DNA of 64,000 nucleotides, from the NCBI RefSeq assembly GCF_014697575.1, contig NZ_JACJSC010000002.1, forward strand, positions 124,001-188,000. Direction: 5' to 3'. Position 1 is the stretch's first letter, and each line of letters starts with the position of its first letter. The DNA is from Planktothrix sp. FACHB-1365 (GTDB lineage: Bacteria; Cyanobacteriota; Cyanobacteriia; Cyanobacteriales; Microcoleaceae). Below, in pieces: positions 43,899-53,444 of the stretch. The notes below the pieces were generated by a model. The model saw nothing but the letters and a program-made list of their open reading frames with translations, had not been told where the DNA came from and did no database searches. Made by a program: the position numbers and the translations under genes.

Positions 43899-44321
43899 TT
43901 ATTCGAGTTCAAAAAATTGTTCAAATCCTTTATTTTTCAAGCCTAGTTTTAATTTTTTATCTCCAGTCCATAATAATCCATTCAATTGCAGCGTTAATGC
44001 TACATGAGGGGTATCACTCACATCAACATCTTGACATAGTTCGTAAGCTAGTCTACGATATTCTAAAGTAATTAAATCTTCTTTATAGAGACGAAGACGT
44101 TTTAGCAAAATATAATAAATTTGAATAATTTCTTTTTCGGTTAAATGACTAAGTTGAATAATTTTTTCCTTGCGCTTAAATAGTTCTACAAATACAAGTT
44201 CGCAGACAAAAAACGCATACTCTGAAGTTAGCAATAATTCATTGAAACGACAATTTTCCCTCAGTAATGCAGAAAACAATATATTGGTATCAACAATAAT
44301 CGGCTTTTGAGTTAACATCAT
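43899..44321 (-). CDS. PIN-domain toxin-like protein (VapC type)
   Basis: 140 residues from ATG 44321 (overlapping the antitoxin stop by one base). All acidic active-site residues seem present: IIVDTNILFSAL, FVELFKRKEK, VSDTPHVAL and WTGDKKL. It should be a metal-dependent RNase. The partner frame immediately upstream completes a type II module. It lies antisense between devC and devA. Confidence 0.85.
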   Translation of the reverse strand: MMLTQKPIIVDTNILFSALLRENCRFNELLLTSEYAFFVCELVFVELFKRKEKIIQLSHLTEKEIIQIYYILLKRLRLYKEDLITLEYRRLAYELCQDVDVSDTPHVALTLQLNGLLWTGDKKLKLGLKNKGFEQFFELE

Positions 44322-44548
44322 TAACTCACCCAAGACTTAGACTTTAAATTATCCCAAACTTCTTGATTAACTTCTTGACTCAGGTTAGTTATTTGTTCTG
44401 CTGTCAGTTGACTACGATTACGAATTGATTCTAACTCAAGATATTCTAAAAATTGAGTTAATAAATCCAAATTTACCATCTCACGATTCAATTTAATAAT
44501 AATATCTTGATTTTCCAGACTAATACTGTATAGACTTTGATTGGACAT
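44321..44548 (-). CDS. Antitoxin-like partner of the PIN protein
   Basis: 75 residues. A helical, acidic small protein (LENQDIIIKLNREMVNLDLL, SQLTAEQITNLSQEVNQEVW) whose stop overlaps the PIN start by one base (TAATG). It is likely the cognate antitoxin by size and position; no named DNA-binding motif is certain. Confidence 0.7.
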   Translation of the reverse strand: MSNQSLYSISLENQDIIIKLNREMVNLDLLTQFLEYLELESIRNRSQLTAEQITNLSQEVNQEVWDNLKSKSWVS

Positions 44549-44693
44549 CAGTTTTATTCCAGCTAGACTTGATAATATCTATTATAGATTATAAAAGCAG
44601 TTATTGTGTAATTTTGAACGGGGTTTCTGAACACATCTTTGTTAAAATGCAAAATTTACCGCAGAAACCCGGTTCCTGGAAATATTTCGGTAT

Positions 44694-45266
44694 CTACTTA
44701 CCCCGACTATATTTAACCGCTTGACGTTCTTCAAAACTTAAATAGGGGAGTTGATGTTCACTAAATCTAAACTGTTTTTCTAAGGTTAATCCTAGCTTTT
44801 CCATGACTCGAATTGAACCTTGATTAGCCACTAATGCCCAACCAATAACTCGTTTTACAGCCCATTCTGAAAACCCTTTATCTACTAACATTTGGCAAGC
44901 TTCCGTTGCGTAGCCTTTCCTCCAACTTTGATACATTAACCGATATCCTAACGCAATTTCATCAAGTTGTACTAGATTTAACGCGACTGCAAAAGGATGA
45001 TCAATAGCGGGAAAAAAATGTACCCAACCGATCAACTCTCCAGTTGCTTTTTCAACAACACCCCAAACCCCAAAATAGGAATATCTGCTATAATATCCTA
45101 TAAATCTCGGTAATGTTTGAGTCTGAATGACTTCTTTGGGTGTGGGATATCCGCCATTAATATATTTCATCACCTTGGGGTCGTGATCTAAATTCCATAA
45201 AAAATCTGCATCCAGTTCGGTAAACTGTCGTAAGATTAACCGTTTCGTTTCTAAAAAAATATCCAT
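44694..45266 (-). CDS. GNAT family N-acetyltransferase (RimJ/RimL type)
   Basis: 190 residues from ATG 45266 (MDIFLETKRLILRQF is the family's typical start; an upstream extension to 45344 does not fit). Seen: LGYRLMYQSWRKGYATEACQ, the acetyl-CoA pyrophosphate loop (R-x-x-G-Y/A), and VANQGSIRVMEKLGL. It transfers acetyl from acetyl-CoA to an amine, often a protein N-terminus. Its ATG is only 15 bp from the divergent devA ATG, so the devA promoter must lie inside this gene. Confidence 0.88.
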   Translation of the reverse strand: MDIFLETKRLILRQFTELDADFLWNLDHDPKVMKYINGGYPTPKEVIQTQTLPRFIGYYSRYSYFGVWGVVEKATGELIGWVHFFPAIDHPFAVALNLVQLDEIALGYRLMYQSWRKGYATEACQMLVDKGFSEWAVKRVIGWALVANQGSIRVMEKLGLTLEKQFRFSEHQLPYLSFEERQAVKYSRGK

Positions 45267-45281
45267 TTTTAGGTTAACTCC

Positions 45282-46043
45282 ATGCAAACTAAAATCCAAG
45301 ATATTCAAGATTCCACAAAACGTAATGTGGCGATCTCGATTCAAAATTTAGACCATTATTTTGGAAAAGGGCAATTACAAAAACAAGTCTTATTTGATAT
45401 TAACTTACAAATTGCTATTGGTGAAATTGTGATTATGACGGGCCCCTCTGGTTCAGGAAAAACCACATTATTAACCTTAATTGGCGCCTTACGTTCTGTA
45501 CAGTCTGGAAGTTTAAATATATTAGGACGAGAACTGTTAGGTGCGAGTTCAGGAGAATTAGTTAAAGCTAGACGAAATACAGGTTATATTTTCCAAGCGC
45601 ATAATTTACATCAGAGCTTAACCGCCTTACAAAATGTGCAAATGGGCTTAGAAGTTCAAGGGACATTCTCTCGTTACCAAATGCAGCAAAAAGCCACTGC
45701 AATGTTAGAAAAAGTGGGATTAGGAAATCGCTTAGATTATTATCCTGATAATCTCTCTGGAGGACAAAAACAACGAGTTGCGATCGCTCGTGCATTAGTC
45801 AGTCATCCCCCGATAGTATTAGCAGATGAGCCTACGGCTGCTCTTGATAGTCATTCGGGGAGAGATGTGGTTAATTTAATGCAAACCTTAGCCAAAGAAC
45901 AAGGTTGTACAATCTTAATTGTTACCCATGATAATCGAATTTTAGATGTTGCCGATCGCATTCTTCACATGGAAGATGGCGCATTAGTAACTAATTCTGA
46001 ATTAACACCCAATAATCAGTTGAAATCAAATACTCAATCTTAA
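45282..46043 (+). CDS. devA: DevA-type ABC transporter ATPase
   Basis: 253 residues. P-loop GPSGSGKTTLLTLIG, signature LSGGQKQRVAIARAL, Walker B IVLADEPTAALD and the switch His in IVTHDNR are complete. The opening IQNLDHYFGKGQLQKQVLFD is that of DevA/MacB-like ATPases. It powers the DevC permease. It is detached from devBC by 1.4 kb of antisense genes, so stoichiometric expression must be arranged separately. Confidence 0.92.
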   Translation: MQTKIQDIQDSTKRNVAISIQNLDHYFGKGQLQKQVLFDINLQIAIGEIVIMTGPSGSGKTTLLTLIGALRSVQSGSLNILGRELLGASSGELVKARRNTGYIFQAHNLHQSLTALQNVQMGLEVQGTFSRYQMQQKATAMLEKVGLGNRLDYYPDNLSGGQKQRVAIARALVSHPPIVLADEPTAALDSHSGRDVVNLMQTLAKEQGCTILIVTHDNRILDVADRILHMEDGALVTNSELTPNNQLKSNTQS

Positions 46044-46122
46044 ATTAGGGTTGACTGAATCAGGATTAGGGTGGAGAAAGGGAACAGGAAACAATAGTTT
46101 TTATTCCCCTAATATTACTCTG

Positions 46123-47715
46123 CTAAAGGGATTGTTTGACCATAATGCGATCGCCGGATTTTACATTAATATTAGATTGTTGTTTAATATAATCAATGAC
46201 TACATCCAGAAACAAAAACCCCGTATCAACAGAATTTTTTCCGGCTTTCATAACTTCATAACCATCTCCCCCATTCAGCATAAAACTATTGGTAATAACT
46301 CGATAGGTTGTAGTTAAATTCAGGGGTTTTTCTTGTCCAGTTTGATCAACAACAAAAACAGAAAGAACACGAGAACCAACGGGTGCTTTGGGGTCATAAA
46401 TAAACCGTAATCCTGCAATTTGGGGAAATCGCCCTTCTCCTAATTCAACCTGACTCACACCATGTTCTAAGGCTTGTTTAATTTGTTCTCCGGTTAAGTC
46501 TAAACGACCAATAGTATTACCAAAGGGAAGCACTTCAATCACTTGACTAACACTAATCTGTCCCGGCGGAATACTAGAACGAATTCCACCGCCATTTACA
46601 ATGGCGATTTGTGCACCATCGGGTCGGAATTTATTTAAAATGGCATCAGCAATTAAATTGCCTAAATTTGTTTCTTGGGTACGAATTGTATCTCGACTTC
46701 CATCTAAAAGAACATCGGTTTTGCCGATAATGGTTTGACGTAAAATTTCTAAAGGCGTTGAAAAGGCTTCTAATTGTTTAGCAAAACTGGCATCCGGTGG
46801 AATTGTATTATCAATAGCATGGGGTGAACCTTGCCAAGAAATAACGTCTCCTTGGCGATTAAATTTAACTTTTAAATCCCCTAAATATTTCCCCCATTCC
46901 CAATCTGTAACAACTAAAACAGTTTTACCATTGGGTGTGTTAGTAACAACAGGATAGGGTTGTGTTGCATTCGGCATAGAACCGAGAGGGGTATGGCTAT
47001 GTCCGCCAATAATAATATCAATATCATCGATATTTCTGGCTAAATTCAAATCGGATTCAAACCCAATATGAGTTAAACCAATAATTTTATTAATCCCTTG
47101 CTGCTTTAATTCTGCAACAGCTTGTTTTGTCGCTTCCATCGTATTAGTAAAGGTCACGCCTTCCCCTGGACTTGAAAGTTTAGCGGTTTCTTCTACGGTT
47201 AAGCCAAAAACTCCGATTTTTTCTCCATTAACAGATAGAATGATCCAAGGCTTAACTAAATTTTTTAAAGGGGAATAATCGGCAACTTTTACATTAGCAG
47301 AAACGATAGGAAATTTCGCTTTTTTAATAAAATCAGCTAAAATGCCTTGTCCGCGATCAAATTCATGGTTTCCCAAGGTGCCAGCTTGATAATTCATCTG
47401 ATTGTAAAAGGATAAATCTGCTTGACCCAAATATTGATTAAAATATAAGGTTCCTTGAAAAATATCACCTGCATCTAAAAGCAGAGTTTCTCTAGGATTT
47501 TCCGATTTTAATTGATCAATTAAGGTTTTTCGTTGAGCAATTCCGCCGAGTTGAGTCTCTTTTGTTGTGATCACGTCTAAATGAGCATGATGATCATTGG
47601 TATGGAGAATTCTGAGGTTAAATTCTGGGTAAAATAATCCTAAGCTTTGGGGGGCGATCGCTAAAATTAGCCCGATTAAAAATAAACTTAAACCAAATTT
47701 TAATGTCCGTTTCAT
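46123..47715 (-). CDS. Secreted 5'-nucleotidase/UDP-sugar hydrolase family metallophosphatase
   Basis: 530 residues. A signal peptide (LSLFLIGLILAIAPQSLGLF) precedes the catalytic metallophosphatase: ILHTNDHHAH, LLDAGDIFQG, TLGNHEFDRGQ and IIGGHSHTPLG bind the two metals. The C-terminal substrate domain has IVNGGGIRSSIPPGQ, LPFGNTIGRLDLTG and SFMLNGGDGYEVM. It releases phosphate from nucleotides outside the cytoplasm, a phosphorus-scavenging role. Convergent with devA. Confidence 0.93.
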   Translation of the reverse strand: MKRTLKFGLSLFLIGLILAIAPQSLGLFYPEFNLRILHTNDHHAHLDVITTKETQLGGIAQRKTLIDQLKSENPRETLLLDAGDIFQGTLYFNQYLGQADLSFYNQMNYQAGTLGNHEFDRGQGILADFIKKAKFPIVSANVKVADYSPLKNLVKPWIILSVNGEKIGVFGLTVEETAKLSSPGEGVTFTNTMEATKQAVAELKQQGINKIIGLTHIGFESDLNLARNIDDIDIIIGGHSHTPLGSMPNATQPYPVVTNTPNGKTVLVVTDWEWGKYLGDLKVKFNRQGDVISWQGSPHAIDNTIPPDASFAKQLEAFSTPLEILRQTIIGKTDVLLDGSRDTIRTQETNLGNLIADAILNKFRPDGAQIAIVNGGGIRSSIPPGQISVSQVIEVLPFGNTIGRLDLTGEQIKQALEHGVSQVELGEGRFPQIAGLRFIYDPKAPVGSRVLSVFVVDQTGQEKPLNLTTTYRVITNSFMLNGGDGYEVMKAGKNSVDTGFLFLDVVIDYIKQQSNINVKSGDRIMVKQSL

Positions 47716-47808
47716 AGGGTAAGTTTTCCTTGATTATTTCTCTGGATTTTTAATACATAAACCGGGTTCCTGACTGTTATTCAGAAGGTGATATTAATAG
47801 GAGAAGTT

Positions 47809-47825
47809 GAGAAACCCGGTTTCTC
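47809..47825. repeat. Single AAACCCGGTTT palindrome
   Basis: GAGAAACCCGGTTTCTC is an odd palindrome with a related AACCGGGTTCCTG 50 bp earlier (47759), so the two can pair. Same dispersed family as 27606, 29381 and 58894. It lies between the nucleotidase and the DUF4926 gene. Confidence 0.75.
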
Positions 47826-47835
47826 GAATTACCGT

Positions 47836-48186
47836 TTAAGATAACTCTTGATTTGCCTGATTTTCGGGAGATTCTGAGGAATTAGATTGCTCATGAACGA
47901 CTTGAGGAACTTCATAACTAATATCCCCAAAAGCAGAAATAAAAGCCCCCATTTCTGGTGTATCAATCACAACTGAAAATTGATCAGGATATAGGATTAC
48001 ACTTTCATATTCAAAACCCGGTTCTCCAGTTTCACTCAAAATTGTTAGGTCAACCGCATACCCTTCTTTGGGCCGTTCATAACATTCGATAACTGTTCCA
48101 ATTGTGCCTTTTGGAATCAGGGATTTTCCAAAATCTGCGGGAATATCCACTAAAGTTTTAATGCGATCATAGGTTTGTGCTTTCAT
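47836..48186 (-). CDS. DUF4926 domain-like protein
   Basis: 116 residues. YDRIKTLVDIPADF, GTIGTVIECYERPKEGYAVD and ILYPDQFSVV give the small beta-barrel pattern of DUF4926, a family also seen near toxin-antitoxin loci and of unknown function. The last 25 residues are polar and Ser/Asn/Glu-rich. It appears to be a single gene. Confidence 0.7.
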   Translation of the reverse strand: MKAQTYDRIKTLVDIPADFGKSLIPKGTIGTVIECYERPKEGYAVDLTILSETGEPGFEYESVILYPDQFSVVIDTPEMGAFISAFGDISYEVPQVVHEQSNSSESPENQANQELS

Positions 48187-48343
48187 GATTCAGTCCTAAA
48201 CGGAAGTGAAACGAACAGTTGGGGGGTTTCGAGTCTGTTATGGCTGTGACCTTTCCAATCTGTAAGTTTGTAAGGTTGGGTCTATCATAGCGGATCAGTT
48301 TGCATTCGTCTAATTGATCTGGAAATTCAAAATAGAATTTCTC

Positions 48344-49798
48344 TTAATCATCAGGTGAAGCTGAAAATGAAATTAGGTCTAAATATTGAGGATTTTGGAG
48401 TAAATATTGAGCAACTAAATAGCCGGAAATTGTCCAAGTTTGATACAGTCTTGCTTGACGACCAATAATTTTTCCATCTTCATCATCATAATATTCTGGC
48501 CATTCATCCTTGACTAAATTTTTTTCAGCAATTGTAATCGCATGGTTGGCTATTTCTGCTTGACCCATTTTGATAGATGCTGCTGCTAATGACCACATTA
48601 AAACCGGCCAATTTCCGCCATTATGATATGACCAAGGTACATTTTTAGGATCACATCCGGTAATAATTTCCCAATCTCGACCACTGACAGCAGGATAACA
48701 AATTTTCATCGGCATTTCTCCAATTAAACTTGACCATTGTTGTTCAATTAAGGTCAAAATTGCTTGAGATTGTTTTGGGGTAGTTAAAGAACTAATTATT
48801 GATAATAAATTCCCTTGAGTAAAGAACCGAAAATCGATCCAACCCACTCCAACATTTCCGACTAAATAGCCTCCTTTGCGATCTAACCATCGTAAAACCC
48901 AACCGGGAACCGTATTGGCATAAATATTAAATTTATTTAATGCCGTTTCTCCAAATTCTTCAGTTTGATAACGATAGACTCGACGTAATAAACCCGCATC
49001 TAACCAATAGTGATGTCGAATATACTTGATTAATCGATGACATCGATTTTCTAAGTCTAAAAGTTGAACATCTTCAGGATTTAATAATTCTAATCCTACT
49101 TTTAAAGCAATATAAAATAAAGCTTGAATCTCGATAGGATGACCGTAAACCCCCATGCGTCGATCAATCATAAACGCTCCTTCAGGAACTAACAGGGTTG
49201 GGGTCATATCAAAGCGTTTTGCTAAACATAAATCTAATAATAATTTAATTCCCCGTTGAAATTCAGGACGATGGGCAATTTTTTCTTCAGGAACATTAGC
49301 TTGATCACAGGCTTTTTCATAAATTTTCAATAAGAAAATCCACCATAATCCTGAATCAACGGGAGTCACTCGACCAATAGCACGTTGACCAAAATCAGCT
49401 TTAATTTCCTGTTGATTAACCACTAAAAAACTAGCAGGCATTAACCCTTCTCCGGGTCTAACCCATTCGCCATTTTGAGGATCTTGAGTCAAAAGAGCTT
49501 GGCGAACTTCTGCAAATAATCCTTCACCTTTAATTGGGCTTTCCCAATCTAATTGTAACCCTAAAGTGACTTCTAAAAAATTTTTAACAATGTCTCGTTT
49601 TCCCTGCATTAAAAAAGCTAACCCACAGGGAAAGAAATCTCGAATAAAACATTCATTATAATTAAGTTGTTCTTCGACTAACACCTTTTCAGTTGCGGCA
49701 ACGGTTCCGACTGGTTTACCGTTATAAAATCGAATGGATTGTTGAAAGCAAGCTTCGGCTTCTGCTATTAAACTCTGATTCATAGGGGACAAGGGCAA
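48344..49798 (-). CDS. Alkaline/neutral invertase (glycoside hydrolase family 100)
   Basis: 484 residues. NYNECFIRDFFPCGLAFLM (catalytic Asp region), RVTPVDSGLWWIFLLKIYEK, HPIEIQALFYIAL, NVGVGWIDFRFFTQGNLLSI and WSYHNGGNWPVLMW are all hallmarks of GH100 invertases shared with plants. It splits sucrose into glucose and fructose in the cytosol. The length is normal for cyanobacterial members. Monocistronic. Confidence 0.94.
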   Translation of the reverse strand: MPLSPMNQSLIAEAEACFQQSIRFYNGKPVGTVAATEKVLVEEQLNYNECFIRDFFPCGLAFLMQGKRDIVKNFLEVTLGLQLDWESPIKGEGLFAEVRQALLTQDPQNGEWVRPGEGLMPASFLVVNQQEIKADFGQRAIGRVTPVDSGLWWIFLLKIYEKACDQANVPEEKIAHRPEFQRGIKLLLDLCLAKRFDMTPTLLVPEGAFMIDRRMGVYGHPIEIQALFYIALKVGLELLNPEDVQLLDLENRCHRLIKYIRHHYWLDAGLLRRVYRYQTEEFGETALNKFNIYANTVPGWVLRWLDRKGGYLVGNVGVGWIDFRFFTQGNLLSIISSLTTPKQSQAILTLIEQQWSSLIGEMPMKICYPAVSGRDWEIITGCDPKNVPWSYHNGGNWPVLMWSLAAASIKMGQAEIANHAITIAEKNLVKDEWPEYYDDEDGKIIGRQARLYQTWTISGYLVAQYLLQNPQYLDLISFSASPDD

Positions 49799-49892
49799 AT
49801 CTTCATTAAGACTAAAACTATTTTATCAACAGTAGAACCAATTTGATAAGATTATAAAAAATGGCTATAGATCCTCTATAAAAAATCCCCTA

Positions 49893-52800
49893 ATGCTAAC
49901 TGTATATCAAGTCGGTGGGAGTTTACATAATAATGACCCTACTTATGTGGTTCGTTCCAGTGACCATCAACTGTATAATGCCTTAAAAGCCGGAGAATTT
50001 TGCTATGTGTTTAATTCCCGACAAATGGGCAAATCGTCTTTATTAGTCAGAACCAAACATCAACTTGAAACCGAAGGATATTGTTGTGCTGTGATTGATC
50101 TGACCCAAATTGGCAGTCAAGATACCACGCCGCTACAATGGTATAAAGGCATTATGATGGATTTATTGCGGGGGTTTGGATGTTTTGGTAAACTGAATTT
50201 TAAAACCTGGTGGAACGAACAAGAGGGAATTTCTTTAGTCCAAAAATTTAATGAATTCTTAGATATTTTATTAATCCAACAATTCCCTGAACAGAATCTC
50301 TGTATTTTTATTGATGAAATTGATAGCCTTCTGAGTCTAAATTTCCCGATTGATGACTTTTTTGCCTTAATTAGAGCTTGTTATAATCAACGAGCGGTTA
50401 ACTCCGAATATAAACGCTTAACCTTTGCCTTATTTGGTGTAGCTACCCCTAGTGATTTAATTGCAGATAAAACCCGCACCCCGTTTAATATTGGAACCGC
50501 CATTAATTTAACGGGATTTACCTTAGAAGAAGCACCCCCTTTAGTCCAAGGATTAACCGGAATTTTTGCACAGCCTGAAGAAGTTCTCCAAGAGGTGTTA
50601 AACTGGACAAACGGACAGCCATTTTTAACTCAAAAATTATTAAATTTATTACTGTTAAATCATCAAGGAAAACCGGATTTAATTGCTCAAAATAGCCCGA
50701 CCCTTTGGATCAAAAAAATCCTGCGATCGCAAATGATTGAAAATTGGGAATCTCAAGACGAACCCGAACATTTAAAAACGATTCGAGATCGGCTAATTCA
50801 TAACTCAAAAAACACGGGAAGACTTTTAGGAATTTACCAAAATATTATCCAAGGAAGCGAAATTAAAGCCAATGATAGCCGAGAACACATCGAATTATTT
50901 TTATCGGGTTTAATCATTAAATCCCAGGGATATTTAAAAGTGAGGAACTTAATTTATCAAGAAGTGTTTAATTTAGGGTGGGTGCAAGAACAATTAGCGA
51001 AACTCCGCCCCTATTCCCAAAGCTTTGATGCTTGGATTGCATCGGGTCAACAAGATGAATCTCGTTTATTAAGAGGACAGGCGTTAAAAGATGCTCAACA
51101 GTGGGCGATGGGAAAAAGTTTAAGCGATTTAGATTATAATTTTCTCAGTGCTTCCCAAGATATTGATCATCAAGAAAGCCAACAAAAATTAGAAGTAGAA
51201 CGAGCTAAAGCTATTGAAAAGCAGTTAATAGAAAAAGAAAAACGCTTACAACAGGAGCAAAAAAATACCCGATTACAACGATTATTATTAGGAGCGATTA
51301 GTCTAGCATTTTTGCTATCTTCTGGCTTAGGGTTCTTGGCTTTTAGACAATATCGAGAAGCCCGAATTAGTGAAATTAAAGCGTTAACGTCCTCCTCAGA
51401 AGGCTTGTTTTCTTCCCATCGTCAGTTAGATTCCATGATTGAAGCCATTAAAGCCAAACGCAGATTAGAGAGTTTAGGAGGTGTTGATCAAGAAACAACA
51501 GAAGATGTAGAAAAGGTGTTAAAAATAACTGTTTATAGTTCCAATGAATTTAACCGTTTGATCGGTCATCAAGCTCCCGTGCTGAGTGTGGCTATGAGTC
51601 CTAACGATCAATTAATTGCCACTGCAAGTGTTGATAAAACCGTTAAAATTTGGCAACAAGATGGCAAGTTATTGCAAACCTTAAAACAGCCTGCCGTAGT
51701 CTCTAGCGTTGCATTTAGTCCTGATAGTCAACAGATTGTTTCAGGAAATTTCGATGGCAGCATGAAACTATGGCGTGTTGATGGCACTTTAGTCAAAACA
51801 ATTCAGATTAATCAAACCCCAGTTCGGGCAGTTGCATTTAGTCCTAATGGTCAGTTAATTGCCTCAGCTAGTTCAGATCAAATAATAAGATTATGGCGAC
51901 TTGATGGCAGATTATGGAAAACATTAAAAGGACATCAACTCCCGACGGTGGCTGTCGCTTTTAGCCCAGATAGTCAGATCATTGCTTCCGCAGGACTCGA
52001 TCAAACGATTAAACTGTGGAGTAGGGATGGCAGATTATTAAAAACCCTACAAAATCATCAAAATGCTATCTTCGATCTGGCATTTTGTTCTCAAGACAAT
52101 TTACTGGTTTCAGGAAGTGGCGATCGCACCGCTAAAATTTGGAAAACTGACGGAACTTTAGTGACAACACTTCACAGTAATCAAGCTATTTTAGGAGTTG
52201 ATTGTCGAGGTGAATATATTGTTACCAGTGGCAAAGATAATCAAGCCAAAATTTGGACACTCCAGGGCAATTTTATTCGAGATTTAAAACAGCATCGTAC
52301 CACTGTTCGAGATGTCGCTTTGAGTTCCGATGGTTTGATTGCCGCTTCCGCCAGTGATGATGGCACCGTTAAACTCTGGAAATACAATACAGAGTTATTA
52401 AAACCACTCTACGGTCATCAGGATGCAATTTGGCAACTCGCCACCAGTTCAGATGGCAAATGGATCGCCTCTGTGAGTGAAGATGACACCCTAAAATTAT
52501 GGCATTCTGATGGCAGACTGCGGCAAACCCTCAAACAACCGGAAGGGAGTTTTCGCAGTGTCAGGTTTAGTCGGGATAGTCGAATGCTCGTGACGGTTAA
52601 TACAAAAGGTCTTGTACAGCTTTGGGAGTTAGACAATGGCAATTCATTACCTCTGAAATTATTCCGAACTTGGAAGGCACATCAAGCACCTCTTTTTGCC
52701 GTCGCTATCACTCCTGATGGTCAAACTATTGCTTCTGGGGGTGATGACAAAACTATCAAAATTTGGAATTTAGACGGCAAATTATTGCAGAGTATTAACG

Positions 52801-53372
52801 CTCACAAAGAAAGAATCTGGCAATTAGCCTTTAGTCAGGACGGTCAACTTCTCGCCTCAGCCAGCCAAGATGGTACCGTCAAACTTTGGCAACTGAATGG
52901 TAAACCCGTGAAAACCTTGACAGTTGAGCAGGGTGCAGTTTTGGGACTGGCGTTTAGTCCTGACGGGAATCAAATTGTGACAGCCAGTTTGGATAATACC
53001 CTTAAATTTTGGCAACTGGATGGAACATTACTTAAAACCATTAAGGGAAATAATGATGGATTTCTGCAAGTTGCTTTTAGTCCTGACGGTCAAAGAATTG
53101 CCACGGGTGCTATTGATAATCAGGTGAGATTATGGAATCTAAACGGACAATTACTCAAGACCTTACCCGGACATCAAGGAACAGTGGGTAATGTTGTATT
53201 TACTGCGGATGGAAAATTCCTCGTTTCAGGAGGAGATGATGGCACTATTATTTTATGGGGCCTAAAACAAATTCAGACCCTTAACACCCTGAATTATGCT
53301 TGTGATTGGGTCAAGGATTATTTACGAACTAATATTGAAGTTGAGGAAAGCGAACGGTTGTTATGTCCGTAA
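49893..53372 (+). CDS. Membrane AAA-like (PF14516 type) / 14 WD40-repeat protein, copy 1
   Basis: 1159 residues. Residues 1-360 are the AAA-like domain of cyanobacterial signalling proteins: YQVGGSLHNNDPTYVVRS, P-loop-like NSRQMGKSSLL (about 41-51), Walker B LCIFIDEID (about 136-144), FALFGVATPSDLI. A charged coiled coil (420-460) and one transmembrane helix (about 463-485, LLLGAISLAFLLSSGLGFLAF) follow. Then come 14 WD40 repeats (about 554-1124), enough for two seven-blade propellers. The cap YACDWVKDYLRTN ends in LLCP. It is a probable STAND-like sensor with the propeller across the membrane or membrane-tethered. Its closest relative is the next gene. Confidence 0.9.
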   Translation: MLTVYQVGGSLHNNDPTYVVRSSDHQLYNALKAGEFCYVFNSRQMGKSSLLVRTKHQLETEGYCCAVIDLTQIGSQDTTPLQWYKGIMMDLLRGFGCFGKLNFKTWWNEQEGISLVQKFNEFLDILLIQQFPEQNLCIFIDEIDSLLSLNFPIDDFFALIRACYNQRAVNSEYKRLTFALFGVATPSDLIADKTRTPFNIGTAINLTGFTLEEAPPLVQGLTGIFAQPEEVLQEVLNWTNGQPFLTQKLLNLLLLNHQGKPDLIAQNSPTLWIKKILRSQMIENWESQDEPEHLKTIRDRLIHNSKNTGRLLGIYQNIIQGSEIKANDSREHIELFLSGLIIKSQGYLKVRNLIYQEVFNLGWVQEQLAKLRPYSQSFDAWIASGQQDESRLLRGQALKDAQQWAMGKSLSDLDYNFLSASQDIDHQESQQKLEVERAKAIEKQLIEKEKRLQQEQKNTRLQRLLLGAISLAFLLSSGLGFLAFRQYREARISEIKALTSSSEGLFSSHRQLDSMIEAIKAKRRLESLGGVDQETTEDVEKVLKITVYSSNEFNRLIGHQAPVLSVAMSPNDQLIATASVDKTVKIWQQDGKLLQTLKQPAVVSSVAFSPDSQQIVSGNFDGSMKLWRVDGTLVKTIQINQTPVRAVAFSPNGQLIASASSDQIIRLWRLDGRLWKTLKGHQLPTVAVAFSPDSQIIASAGLDQTIKLWSRDGRLLKTLQNHQNAIFDLAFCSQDNLLVSGSGDRTAKIWKTDGTLVTTLHSNQAILGVDCRGEYIVTSGKDNQAKIWTLQGNFIRDLKQHRTTVRDVALSSDGLIAASASDDGTVKLWKYNTELLKPLYGHQDAIWQLATSSDGKWIASVSEDDTLKLWHSDGRLRQTLKQPEGSFRSVRFSRDSRMLVTVNTKGLVQLWELDNGNSLPLKLFRTWKAHQAPLFAVAITPDGQTIASGGDDKTIKIWNLDGKLLQSINAHKERIWQLAFSQDGQLLASASQDGTVKLWQLNGKPVKTLTVEQGAVLGLAFSPDGNQIVTASLDNTLKFWQLDGTLLKTIKGNNDGFLQVAFSPDGQRIATGAIDNQVRLWNLNGQLLKTLPGHQGTVGNVVFTADGKFLVSGGDDGTIILWGLKQIQTLNTLNYACDWVKDYLRTNIEVEESERLLCP

Positions 53373-53444
53373 CCAATTTTTCTTTCCGGGCTGATTATTA
53401 TAAAATAATATCTATGAACGTCATTTATCCCTCTAAAATGCCCC

